A stretch of DNA of 27,656 bases, from positions 1 to 27,656 of IMG/VR virus record IMGVR_UViG_3300008113_000820; one strand, 5' to 3'. The notes below the pieces were generated by a model, which worked only from the letters and a program-made list of their open reading frames with translations, made no database searches and was not told the DNA's origin. Of the stretch, positions 6,946-14,127 are shown one piece after another. The position numbers were made by a program, and so were the translations under genes. Source of the DNA: a virus. Every line of letters starts with the position of its first letter. The stretch's first letter is position 1.

Positions 6946-9776
6946 GCTACGACCCACGAACCTGCGGCGCTCGTTGCGACGAGTGCCCGCTGGGGCCGAA
7001 CGGCACGTTCCGTTCAGGCCACTGGCAGCCTGTTGCACCTGAGTTGCATGACGGAGCGACGGTCATCGCCGTCGCCGAGATGCCGAGCCACGACGAGGTC
7101 GGCTTCGGCCGCCCGCTGTCCGGGCGCAGCGGGGGCGAGTGGAACCTCGCGCTGCTCGCCGCCGGTAAGAAGCGCTCCGACGTCGACCTGACGCACGTCG
7201 TCGCGTGCTCGGCCGGCACGGACAAGAACGCGTGGGAGAAGCTGACCAAGGCTCTCGACAAGGAGAACAGGCGGCGTCTCGCACAAGCGCAACCCCTCAT
7301 CCCCGATCCTATCTCGTGCTGCCGGCCCAGGCTCCTCGAAGAGACAAGTCGTTACGAGAACATCATCACGCTGGGGCGCGCCGCGGCCAACGCCCTGACG
7401 GCGAAAGCGCAGTCGGTGTTCGCGCTGCGCGGTGGTCCGGTGTGGGTGGACGAGCACTATCAGGCCCTCATGCAGACGCCGCTGGCGGGCGAGCAGAAGC
7501 CCGACGGAGCGGTGCGCAAGGTGTTCCCCACCCTGCATCCCGGCTTCGTCCAGAAGAGCCCGGGCTGGCGCGCCACGATGGTGGCGGACCTCTCGAAGGC
7601 GCTGCGCTGGTTCGCGGGTCAGCTCCGGTGGACCGAGCCGGTGCGCTACTTCAACCCGACGCCCGACGAGCTGCGGCGCTTCCTCTCGAACATCAGCGCT
7701 CCGTTCTGGGCCTACGACCTCGAGACCGACGGCATCGAGGCGCTGACGTGTCAGGTGCGGTCCATCGCCATCGCGCACCCCGACCTCAACTACGAGGGGC
7801 GGGCGCTGCGCGAGGGCCAGATCGAGGCGCTGCGCTGCGGGGTGGTGGGGCTCAACATCCTGTCGGGCGACGGGTTCACGCGCTTCTACTCGGCCGAGGA
7901 CGAGGCCGAGATCCACGACATCCTGCGCGAGTTCTTCCTCGACCCGACGAAGGTCAAGGTGGGGCACAACGCCGGCTACTACGACCGGCAGGTCGTCGAG
8001 CAGTGGCTCGGCGTGACGCCGAAGCCCATCATCGACACGCTGTTCGCGGCGCGCTTCCGGGCGCCCGACCTGCCCAAGGGACTGAAGACGGTGGGCTCGG
8101 TGCTCACCGACGTGGACCGCTGGGAGACCACGGAGAAGGGCGAAAGCCTCGCGCACGGCAAGGTCGACGACTGGGACCGCCTCGCCTACAACTGCACCGA
8201 CAGCAGCGTGAACGCGCGCATCGTCGTGCCGCTGCTCGACGCCGCGGAAGAGGCCGGCGCGTTCCGCGACCTGAACGAGGAGCTCCGGCCGCCGGGCTGG
8301 GAGAGCCGCCGCTGGGACCTGCACGAGGTCGACCACGCCACGCAGGAGATGTGCGTGAACCTCCACAAGATCGGCGTCTACGTCGACCAGGAGGCGCGCT
8401 TCAAGATGGAGATCGAGACGCGGGCCAGCGTCGAGAAGCGTGAGAAGAACCTCACGACGCTCGCGCAGGCGGTCGGCGTCGCACGGCTCGACATGAAGAG
8501 CGCCGGCGCCAGCGACGACGCGGACGTCGAGGGCATCCGGCCGGGCAGCGCCGACCAGATCCGCGACCTGCTCTACGAGAACTGGAAGCTGGGCATCCCA
8601 CCGAACATGGAGGCGCGCGACTTCTACACCGAGTCCGGCATGCCGGGCACCGGCGACAAGGTGCTGCGCGGCCACCTCGCGGGCGGCCGGCTGACGAAGC
8701 CGCAGGAAGACTTCATCCGCGAGCTGCGCCTGTACCGGCGCGAGAAGAACAAGATCCTCGGCACCGTGCTCCTGCCGCTGAACCTCACGGCGCACGACCC
8801 GAAGAAGGGGATCATCTGGCACCACGACGGGCGCGTTCGCTCGACGTGGAACGCCCACGTCACGGCGCCTGGGCGGCTCTCGAGCAGCGGGCCGAACCTC
8901 CAGAACATCGGCAGCCGGAAGGGGCAGGGCAAGCTCAAGACGCTGTTCGCGGCGCAGCCCGGCCACCTTCTCGTCGGCGCGGACCTCGATCAGGCGCACC
9001 TCCGCATCACGGCCAGCTACTGGAAGATCCCGCTGCTGCTCGAGTGCTTCAGCGAGGGGAAGGACCCGCACAACACCCTCGCGCTCCAGGTCTTCGGCGA
9101 CAAGTTCAAGGCGGCAGACGGCTGGGGACCCGAGGGCTACAGCCTCTACCGCAAGCCGCCGGGCGGCATGGCGAAGGCGATGCGCGACGTCATGAAGACG
9201 TTCCGCTACGCCTCGATCTACTGGGCCGACCCGATGACGGTCTGGCAGGTGCTGACCTCGACAGAGGCCGACAACGGCGAGATGCCGTACCTGCACATGA
9301 CCTCGAAGGAGGTCCGCCACTTCCACGAGACGTGGCTCAAGACCGAGCCCGAGTGGATGCAGGCGTGGGAGGCCATGCTCTCCATCTACCGCCACCAGGG
9401 CTACATGGAGGAGCCGGTCTTCGGTCGGCGCTCCGGCAACCTCACGGACGGGAAGAAGAACGAGGTGGTCAACTTCCCCATCCTCGCCGCGGAGACGAGC
9501 ATCATGCGCGTCGCCGAGCAGCACATCATCCACGCCTTCCCGTGGGATCTCGACCGCCGGCTGGGGCTGATCCACCAGTGCCACGACTCCGTCGCCATCG
9601 AGGTCGAGGCGCCGCCGGGCCTCGAGAAGTGGAAGCCGACGAAGGGCGAGCCGCTGCCGCCGGAGCTCGAGCGGATGCGCAAGACCCTCGAGGAGTGCAT
9701 GACCGTGAGGGTTCCCGGCTGGGAAGTGCCCTGCACCGCCGAGGCATCCGTCGGCAGAAACCTCAAAGAGGCTTGA
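6942..9776 (+). CDS. Uracil-DNA glycosylase (family 4-like)/family A DNA polymerase fusion
   Basis: A 944-aa protein from the GTG overlapping the methyltransferase stop. Residues ~1-230 resemble a family 4/5 UDG: Cys cluster (C8, C12, C15, later VACSAG and SCC), AEMPSHDEVGFGRPLSGRSG in place of GEAPGxxE, and a TLHPGF motif. Next is a 3'-5' exonuclease: YDLETDG (D259, E261), HNAGYYD (N343, D348), YNCTD (D420). The polymerase domain has motif A DLDQAHLR (D681), O-helix R748, K752, Y756, Y760, and motif C HDS (H881, D882). Departures: the motif A Glu is His and the motif C Glu is Ser. Tyr at the Phe762 position matches T7 polymerase. SPO1-type polymerases are the closest precedent I recall for this domain order. 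It is the likely replicative polymerase. Confidence 0.9.
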   Translation: MSYDPRTCGARCDECPLGPNGTFRSGHWQPVAPELHDGATVIAVAEMPSHDEVGFGRPLSGRSGGEWNLALLAAGKKRSDVDLTHVVACSAGTDKNAWEKLTKALDKENRRRLAQAQPLIPDPISCCRPRLLEETSRYENIITLGRAAANALTAKAQSVFALRGGPVWVDEHYQALMQTPLAGEQKPDGAVRKVFPTLHPGFVQKSPGWRATMVADLSKALRWFAGQLRWTEPVRYFNPTPDELRRFLSNISAPFWAYDLETDGIEALTCQVRSIAIAHPDLNYEGRALREGQIEALRCGVVGLNILSGDGFTRFYSAEDEAEIHDILREFFLDPTKVKVGHNAGYYDRQVVEQWLGVTPKPIIDTLFAARFRAPDLPKGLKTVGSVLTDVDRWETTEKGESLAHGKVDDWDRLAYNCTDSSVNARIVVPLLDAAEEAGAFRDLNEELRPPGWESRRWDLHEVDHATQEMCVNLHKIGVYVDQEARFKMEIETRASVEKREKNLTTLAQAVGVARLDMKSAGASDDADVEGIRPGSADQIRDLLYENWKLGIPPNMEARDFYTESGMPGTGDKVLRGHLAGGRLTKPQEDFIRELRLYRREKNKILGTVLLPLNLTAHDPKKGIIWHHDGRVRSTWNAHVTAPGRLSSSGPNLQNIGSRKGQGKLKTLFAAQPGHLLVGADLDQAHLRITASYWKIPLLLECFSEGKDPHNTLALQVFGDKFKAADGWGPEGYSLYRKPPGGMAKAMRDVMKTFRYASIYWADPMTVWQVLTSTEADNGEMPYLHMTSKEVRHFHETWLKTEPEWMQAWEAMLSIYRHQGYMEEPVFGRRSGNLTDGKKNEVVNFPILAAETSIMRVAEQHIIHAFPWDLDRRLGLIHQCHDSVAIEVEAPPGLEKWKPTKGEPLPPELERMRKTLEECMTVRVPGWEVPCTAEASVGRNLKEA

Positions 9777-9801
9777 CGCTCCGGTAAGGTATTGATAGAG
9801 T
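9773..9801 (+). promoter_or_regulatory. Promoter for the small-gene cluster
   Basis: TTGACG (9773-9778) overlaps the polymerase stop codon; 17-nt spacer; TAGAGT (9796-9801). The spacer starts CTCCGGTAAGGTAT, near identical to the methyltransferase promoter. Predicted start about 9808, followed by AAGGAG and the ATG at 9825. Confidence 0.65.
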
Positions 9802-9824
9802 GGGTTCACCATCAAGGAGAACCC

Positions 9825-9905
9825 ATGACCGAAGTGCTGGACATCACGATGTGGCTACTCGACCGGCTCGCGGACCTCGCGCGCTGGTTCGGGAGGTGGC
9901 CGTGA
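9825..9905 (+). CDS. 26-aa leader ORF
   Basis: ATG 9825 follows a strong AAGGAGAACCC site and a promoter. The peptide (MTEVLDITMWLLDRL, then ADLARWFGRWP) is short, Trp- and Leu-rich and would form an amphipathic helix. Its stop overlaps the next GTG start by 4 nt (GTGA), as in proven coupled genes of this region. It may be a true micropeptide or only a translational leader for the following gene. No family is recognised. Confidence 0.5.
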   Translation: MTEVLDITMWLLDRLADLARWFGRWP

Positions 9906-10129
9906 CGCTAGAAGAGCGCAACGAGGCGCTGGTCGAACAGGTCGCCGAGATGGCCCTGACGATCAAGGACTTGAAGAAGTCGCTGAAGTTCAAGGAGCTC
10001 ATCATTGAGTCGCTCAAGTTCGACCTCGTGACGGAGCAGACAGGGGCCGTGGCGTTCCTCCGTGGCGCACGGATGGACGAGCTGGCCGACGCCCTCACCC
10101 GCGGCGAGCATCTGAAGGAGAACCCATGA
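9902..10129 (+). CDS. Small coiled-coil protein, GEH-tail family
   Basis: A 75-aa protein; GTG 9902, preceded by GGGAGG in the leader ORF. Nearly all helical with heptad-like Leu/Val/Ile (LEERNEALVEQVAEMALTIK onward), so probably a coiled coil. The C-terminal segment GAVAFLRGARMDELADALTRG, then EHLKENP, is a diverged version of the tails of the genes at 10126 and 10658. Its final codons supply GGAG for the next ATG, with an ATGA overlap. Function unknown. Confidence 0.75.
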   Translation: MTLEERNEALVEQVAEMALTIKDLKKSLKFKELIIESLKFDLVTEQTGAVAFLRGARMDELADALTRGEHLKENP

Positions 10130-10449
10130 TCGACCTCGACGCCCTCGAGGCCGCCGTCGCCGAGGGCGAGAAGAAGAACTTCTTCGTAGCGCCCGTCGTG
10201 AAGGAGCTGATCGCGGAGCTGCGCGAGCGGCGAGCACAGGTGGACGGCTACCGGATGATGATCGACGGCCTGGAGAACGCAGCCCACGAGGAGCGCGCCG
10301 CCGTGGTGGCGTGGCTCCGCGCACACGCGAACGCGCCACATCCCATCGAGCGTGGCGTACCGTCGCTCTCGCCAGCGGGGCGCGGCTTGCTCCTGCTCCA
10401 CGCCGACCGTATCGAACGCGGCGAGCACCGCCGCGAGGAGGAGCCATGA
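10126..10449 (+). CDS. Small protein, GEH-tail family, unknown function
   Basis: A 107-aa, mainly helical acidic/basic protein. Residues ~56-63 read ERAAVVAW, and the gene ends IERGEHRREEEP. Both segments recur in the product of 10658-10993, with the DNA almost unchanged: 22 identical nt at 10291-10312 and 39 nt with one difference at 10411-10449. The first ~50 residues are unrelated between the two. The start is coupled by ATGA to the preceding gene. I do not recognise a function. Confidence 0.75.
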   Translation: MIDLDALEAAVAEGEKKNFFVAPVVKELIAELRERRAQVDGYRMMIDGLENAAHEERAAVVAWLRAHANAPHPIERGVPSLSPAGRGLLLLHADRIERGEHRREEEP

Positions 10450-10661
10450 AGGAAGTCGGAGAACGCCCTCCGGGTGTGCTGCACACCTCGTACAACGACG
10501 CACGAGCCGAAACGCGCGTGTACCTCAATGGAGAACTCATCGGCACCATCCCAGACCGGGTGCTGGTGCGTATGAGCCGCGACGGACTTGTGTTCGACTG
10601 GGATGCGTGGCGGGCCGCGAAACTGACGGACGGCGAGCACCGCCGCGAGGAGAAGCCATGA
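10446..10661 (+). CDS. Small protein with GEHRREEKP tail, unknown function
   Basis: A 71-aa protein; ATG 10446 overlaps the previous stop (ATGA) and uses the GAGGAGGAG encoded by the preceding tail as its ribosome site. The body looks like a small beta sheet (TRVYLNGELIGTIPDRVLVR) plus FDWDAWRAAK, unlike its neighbours. Only the last ten residues, DGEHRREEKP, match the cluster. A start further upstream would overlap the previous gene entirely and is not supported. Confidence 0.7.
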   Translation: MKEVGERPPGVLHTSYNDARAETRVYLNGELIGTIPDRVLVRMSRDGLVFDWDAWRAAKLTDGEHRREEKP

Positions 10662-10993
10662 CCGACGCAGAACTCGCAGCGGAACGGCTGGCTGCGCTGC
10701 TCGACGCCGAACGCGAGAACACCGCCCTGCGGGCCGAGGTGGAGCGACTGCGTGCCGAGGTGTCCTACCTCCGCGCGTGCGTGCCGCCGACGCGACCCAC
10801 CGACTACGGGCACGAGGTCTGGACCGCTGCGCTCCGCGCCGAGGTCGCCGCCGAGCGCGCCGCCGTGGTGGCGTACCTAGACGAAAACATGGGTCTCGAG
10901 TTCTGCGACTGTTGCGGGCAGCGATCAAACGAAATCAGCGTGATCGCCAACGCCATCGAACGCGGTGAGCACCGCCGCGAGGAGGAGCCATGA
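10658..10993 (+). CDS. Coiled-coil protein with CxxC and GEH tail
   Basis: A 111-aa protein. An N-terminal coiled coil (ENTALRAEVERLRAEVSYLR) is followed by a second helix containing ERAAVVAYL, then EFCDCCGQR, whose three Cys could bind a metal, and the tail IERGEHRREEEP. ERAAVVA and the tail are shared with the 10126 product; the regions in between are not. Coupled by ATGA at both ends. Function unknown; assembly or nucleic-acid scaffolding would be speculation. Confidence 0.75.
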   Translation: MTDAELAAERLAALLDAERENTALRAEVERLRAEVSYLRACVPPTRPTDYGHEVWTAALRAEVAAERAAVVAYLDENMGLEFCDCCGQRSNEISVIANAIERGEHRREEEP

Positions 10994-11187
10994 TCCGGCG
11001 ACTGTTCAAGCGAGGCGACCGCGTGTCGCTCGGCGACGACCGCACGGGCACCGTGCTCGACGAGGTCACGCACGACTGGCTCGGCGATCCGTTCCAGATC
11101 CTCGACATCCAGCTCGACGGCGTCGAGGGCATGTCGATCCGCATCTCTGACACCCGCGTCGCGTTCCTCGAGGAGACACCCGAATGA
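10990..11187 (+). CDS. Small basic beta-rich protein, unknown function
   Basis: A 65-aa protein whose ATG overlaps the previous stop. It begins MIRRLFKRGDRVSL, then alternating strands (GTVLDEV, FQILDIQLDGVEGMSIRI), suggesting a small SH3-like or KOW-like barrel (RGDRVSLGDDRTGTV resembles a KOW-type loop). That is a fold guess from the pattern only. It does not carry the GEH tail. Coupled by ATGA to the next gene. Confidence 0.7.
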   Translation: MIRRLFKRGDRVSLGDDRTGTVLDEVTHDWLGDPFQILDIQLDGVEGMSIRISDTRVAFLEETPE

Positions 11188-11612
11188 GCAGCATCTTTCT
11201 GGCCCACAGCAAGCAGACCCCCGACGAGACCATCAACGACTGGGTCGCGCAGACCTCCGCTGCTTGGGGACACGGCGTCACCGCGGGCCGCGACGACTAC
11301 ATGGCCCGCAGCCGCGCCATCGGCGGCTGGAACGCCTGGGTCAAGGACGTGCCCATCGCCGAGGACTGGGGCGGTGAGCCGCTCTTCATCGGCATCGTCG
11401 TGCCGCTCGAGGACCTCAAGAGGCCCATCGTCGGGAGGGCCACGCAGGTCCTCGTCGAGGGGTTCCTCGCCGCGGGCAAGCCCGTGTGGGCGTTCTGCCC
11501 CGAGACCGGCGAGACGCGCACCGTGCAGACCATCATGAACACCGAGCTGGACAGTTGGACCGACGCTGGCTGGCTCGTCTACCACAAGGTCGGCGAACAG
11601 GAGACACCATGA
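11184..11612 (+). CDS. Rossmann-like protein, possible deoxyribosyltransferase/SLOG type
   Basis: A 142-aa protein. It opens with a strand SSIFLAHSK followed by a helix, and later IGIVVPLEDLKRPIVGRATQ, then VLVEGFLAAGKPVWAF. That order (strand, 'marking or range' helix, GKPV strand) resembles nucleoside 2-deoxyribosyltransferase-like and SLOG-type nucleotide-processing proteins found in phages. I cannot identify catalytic residues with confidence. ATGA overlaps on both sides place it in the same operon as a DUF3310 protein, which in T7-like phages is tied to nucleotide metabolism. Confidence 0.6.
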   Translation: MSSIFLAHSKQTPDETINDWVAQTSAAWGHGVTAGRDDYMARSRAIGGWNAWVKDVPIAEDWGGEPLFIGIVVPLEDLKRPIVGRATQVLVEGFLAAGKPVWAFCPETGETRTVQTIMNTELDSWTDAGWLVYHKVGEQETP

Positions 11613-12181
11613 CCGTCCGAAAGAAGCCCGCCCCGCACTGCTCCCGCTGCGCGCACAACGGCGTGACGTGGCGCGAGCTCAACGGCAAGCGCACCTGGTT
11701 CTGCGACCTGCACCTCAAGGAGGCGGAGAACGAGGCACGGGAAGCCGCGGCGAAGCGCTACGAGGCGACGCGCCTCGAGGACCTCAAGGCCGTCACGCCG
11801 CCCACGCGCGTCGTCGTGCCTCGGAGCCGTGAGGTGAAGCCCTACCGTCCGCGCAACCCGGAGCTGATGTGCGGCCACGCCAACCGCAAGGGCGGGACCT
11901 GCCAGAACTACTACCCGTGCAGCTACCACGGCCCGTGGCGCAAGACCGAAGAAGCCGCAGCCCCCGCACACCCAGTCAGTAACACGACGGTCGACCATCC
12001 GCCGCACTACAACGTCGGAAAGTTCGAGGTGATCGACGTTATCGAGGACTGGCGCCTCGGCTTCAACCTCGGCAACGTGGTGAAGTACGTCGCCCGTGCG
12101 GAGCACAAGGGCAACGAGCTCGAGGACCTCGAGAAGGCGGCGTGGTACATCCAGCGCGAGATCGCACGGCGGAAGGGATGA
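11609..12181 (+). CDS. DUF3310 protein with N-terminal Cys motifs
   Basis: A 190-aa protein. ATG 11609 overlaps the preceding stop. The N-terminal half contains HCSRC, FCDLH, then MCGHAN, GGTCQNYYPCSYH, two likely zinc-binding clusters. Residues ~128-187 are a clear DUF3310 domain: VDHPPHYN, FEVIDVIEDW, LGNVVKYVARAEHKG, LEDLEKAAWYIQREI. The domain is common in phages and present in T7 gp1.7, reported as a nucleotide kinase. The added Cys-rich front part is less usual. It ends the operon; the next gene has its own promoter. Confidence 0.85.
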   Translation: MTVRKKPAPHCSRCAHNGVTWRELNGKRTWFCDLHLKEAENEAREAAAKRYEATRLEDLKAVTPPTRVVVPRSREVKPYRPRNPELMCGHANRKGGTCQNYYPCSYHGPWRKTEEAAAPAHPVSNTTVDHPPHYNVGKFEVIDVIEDWRLGFNLGNVVKYVARAEHKGNELEDLEKAAWYIQREIARRKG

Positions 12182-12194
12182 GCAAGAAAGATAC

Positions 12195-12223
12195 TTGACG
12201 GGGCGGTCATAGTACACTACCTT
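12195..12223 (+). promoter_or_regulatory. Promoter for the SbcC-like gene operon
   Basis: TTGACG (12195-12200), 17 nt, TACCTT (12218-12223). Predicted start about 12230, at the foot of the large hairpin. Closely related to the 389 promoter, including GGGCGGT after the -35 box. Confidence 0.65.
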
Positions 12224-12224
12224 G

Positions 12225-12288
12225 GGGGCATGGTCAGATCGGGTTGGGACTTCTTCTTGTTCACCCACCCCGGTCTGCACCATGCCCC
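12225..12288 (+). other. Very stable 5'-leader hairpin
   Basis: GGGGCATGGT (12225-12234) pairs perfectly with ACCATGCCCC (12279-12288). The stem continues with 12235-12248 against 12264-12277: 12 Watson-Crick pairs, one G-U and one mismatch. One bulged C is at 12278, and a pyrimidine-rich 15-nt loop (12249-12263) closes it. It sits between the promoter and the gene at 12310, so it would be the 5' end of the mRNA or an operator in DNA. Confidence 0.7.
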
Positions 12289-12298
12289 TCTCGCGTAG
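12230..12298 (+). CDS. Possible 22-aa leaderless leader peptide
   Basis: ATG 12230 falls at the predicted transcription start. The frame runs 22 codons (MVRSGWDFFLFTHPGLHHAP, then LA) to a TAG that overlaps the ribosome site (TAGGAG) of the next gene. It lies entirely across the hairpin. It may be chance, since there is no Shine-Dalgarno, but the coincidence of start, hairpin and stop is worth recording. Confidence 0.25.
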   Translation: MVRSGWDFFLFTHPGLHHAPLA

Positions 12299-12309
12299 GA
12301 GACCACCAC

Positions 12310-14127
12310 ATGGCAAAGAAGACCACCACCCAGCGCCCGTTCGTCGAGCGCCTCACCTCCAACCTCAAGACCGCCGACGGCCGGCCCCGCAACGTGACGC
12401 TGGGGCCGAAGACCCTCATCGTCGGGCCCAACGGTAGCGGCAAGTCGAGCATCCAGCAGAGCCTCCAGCTCGCCCTGCTCGGCAGCGCAGACGACCTCGT
12501 CGGACGTGACGAGGTCCGCGACAACGGCCTGCTGATGAGCATGGTGAGCGCCGAGCGCCTCGCCATCCACGCCAAGCTCTCGAGCGGCGAGGACTACACC
12601 TTCATCGCGAAGGACAGCGGCAAGCCCACGCACGACGCGGGCATCGAGGCGAAGCTCCCGCTCCACGAGATCCGCGAGGCCCTCGCGGCGTCCCCTGCGA
12701 CGGCGCGCAAGGCGTTCCTCGGCTGGGCCGCCAAGAGCGTCACGGCAGCGGACGTCGCCGAGGCGGTGCCTGCCGTCTACAAGGCGAAGTACGCGGACAT
12801 CAGCGCCAGCGTGGGCCGCGGCAAGAGCCCCGTCGACGCGCTGCTCGCCACGCTGGAGTACGTCGGCAAGCGCCAGCGTGACGCCGCCAAGGAGGCCAGC
12901 GGGGCCGAGGCTCTGCTCACGGGCATGGCGCACGACCTCGACACGGCACCCACCCAGGAAGATCTCGTCGACGCGCAGGACGCACAGGCGGACGCGCAGC
13001 GCAGGGTGCTCGCGGTGAAGGGCGCGCACGCGCACCAGAGCCGGGTGCTGGGCCAGATCCAGGGCATCCGCGGCCAGCTCGCGAAGGTCGACCCGCCCGA
13101 GGCGCCCAAGGTCGAAGAGACTGACCGCCGGTTCTACGAGAGCATGGCGACGGCGTCTGGCATCGCCGTGGACAAGGGGCTCGCCTCGTGCCCGCTCTGC
13201 TCAAGCGCCGTGGGTCACGCGCACCTGAAGGCGTGCGCCACGTTCTACGAGACCGAGGCGAAGGCCATGACGGTCCCCGACTTCGGGCCGCGGGTCAACC
13301 GTCCGTTCCTCCAGAGCCAGCTCGAGCTGCTCACCAGCGAGCTGGCCGGCATCGACGCCGACCTGCTGGCGCTCGACCCGGCCGCCATCGAGGCGGAGAG
13401 CCGCGCGGCGCAGGAGGCGTACCTCAACCTACGGAACACGGTCGACCGCTGGTCGAACCTCACCAAGGCGCGCGACACCATCGCCGAGATGACGATGGAG
13501 AGCGAGACCTACAAGGGCATGAAGAAGGAGCTCGAGGGCGTGGTCGCCGACCTGCTCAAGCGGGTGGCCGACGGCTTCACGGCGAAGGTGCAGTCGTACC
13601 TGCCGACCGGCTGGAAGTTCGGCATGCTGCTCGAGGACAACGGCAAGGAGACCTTCCGTCTCGGCCTCGTGCAGGGCAAGAAGCTGCGCTCCGCGCTCTC
13701 CGGTGCGGAGTGGGCGACGGTGACGTGCGCCCTCGCGATGGCGGTCTCGAGCGACGTGCCGTCCGACCGGCCCGTGCTGGTCATGCCGGAGGACCGCGGT
13801 TGGGACGCGGCCACGCTCGGCAAGGTCCTCAACTCGTGGTTCGGCTTCGACGGACAGGTCGTCATCGGCACGCCCACGAAGCCGAAGAAGGTGCCCGCCG
13901 GCTGGACGGTCATCGACCTGGGGCAGGCGGAAGGCGAGGAGTCGGTCGTCGAGGAGCCGGCGCCGAGCATCGTCGAGGCGGCGACCTTCAAGGTCTACGT
14001 CCCGTCCGCGGCGATGAGCGCCATGCTGAAGGCCCTTGGCTACACCGACGCCGTGATCGCCACGCTCAACGCCGAGAAGGCCGCCCACATCGTGGCGAAC
14101 GGGATCTCGATGGGGGGTGCGCAGTGA
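12310..14127 (+). CDS. SbcC/Rad50-like AAA ATPase
   Basis: A 605-aa protein; ATG 12310 follows GGAGACCACCAC, identical to the leader at 3571. Walker A is GPNGSGKSS (39-47). A mid-protein CPLC (C294, C297) with a nearby downstream Cys resembles a zinc hook between short helical arms. The ABC signature is LSGAEW (463-468). The Walker B region VLVMPEDRGWD (from 489) lacks the usual adjacent Asp-Glu after the hydrophobic strand. The order fits SMC/Rad50-type recombination ATPases (T4 gp46 is a phage precedent) but with much shorter coiled coils. No SbcD/Mre11-type nuclease lies beside it; the Cas4-like nuclease is the only nuclease seen in the rightward block. Confidence 0.8.
   Translation: MAKKTTTQRPFVERLTSNLKTADGRPRNVTLGPKTLIVGPNGSGKSSIQQSLQLALLGSADDLVGRDEVRDNGLLMSMVSAERLAIHAKLSSGEDYTFIAKDSGKPTHDAGIEAKLPLHEIREALAASPATARKAFLGWAAKSVTAADVAEAVPAVYKAKYADISASVGRGKSPVDALLATLEYVGKRQRDAAKEASGAEALLTGMAHDLDTAPTQEDLVDAQDAQADAQRRVLAVKGAHAHQSRVLGQIQGIRGQLAKVDPPEAPKVEETDRRFYESMATASGIAVDKGLASCPLCSSAVGHAHLKACATFYETEAKAMTVPDFGPRVNRPFLQSQLELLTSELAGIDADLLALDPAAIEAESRAAQEAYLNLRNTVDRWSNLTKARDTIAEMTMESETYKGMKKELEGVVADLLKRVADGFTAKVQSYLPTGWKFGMLLEDNGKETFRLGLVQGKKLRSALSGAEWATVTCALAMAVSSDVPSDRPVLVMPEDRGWDAATLGKVLNSWFGFDGQVVIGTPTKPKKVPAGWTVIDLGQAEGEESVVEEPAPSIVEAATFKVYVPSAAMSAMLKALGYTDAVIATLNAEKAAHIVANGISMGGAQ

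Larger units (their letters stand above)
10100..10993 (+). repeat. Dispersed gene-junction repeats (tail + RBS + start)
   Basis: Four junctions carry the same element encoding (R)GEHxxExP, a purine-rich ribosome site and ATGA. They lie at 10100-10129 (diverged), 10411-10449, 10631-10661 and 10955-10993. Copies at 10411 and 10955 differ at one of 39 positions, a synonymous C/T. Each copy ends one gene and starts the next. Confidence 0.85.

Noticed and set aside
7014-9815. A 933-codon minus-strand open frame
   Set aside because: It is the antisense shadow of the polymerase gene, with Arg/Ala/Val-rich sequence and no motifs; long antisense frames are common in GC-rich coding DNA.
12225-12288. 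Retron or reverse-transcriptase-linked RNA
   Set aside because: The hairpin is striking but no reverse transcriptase is encoded in the window.
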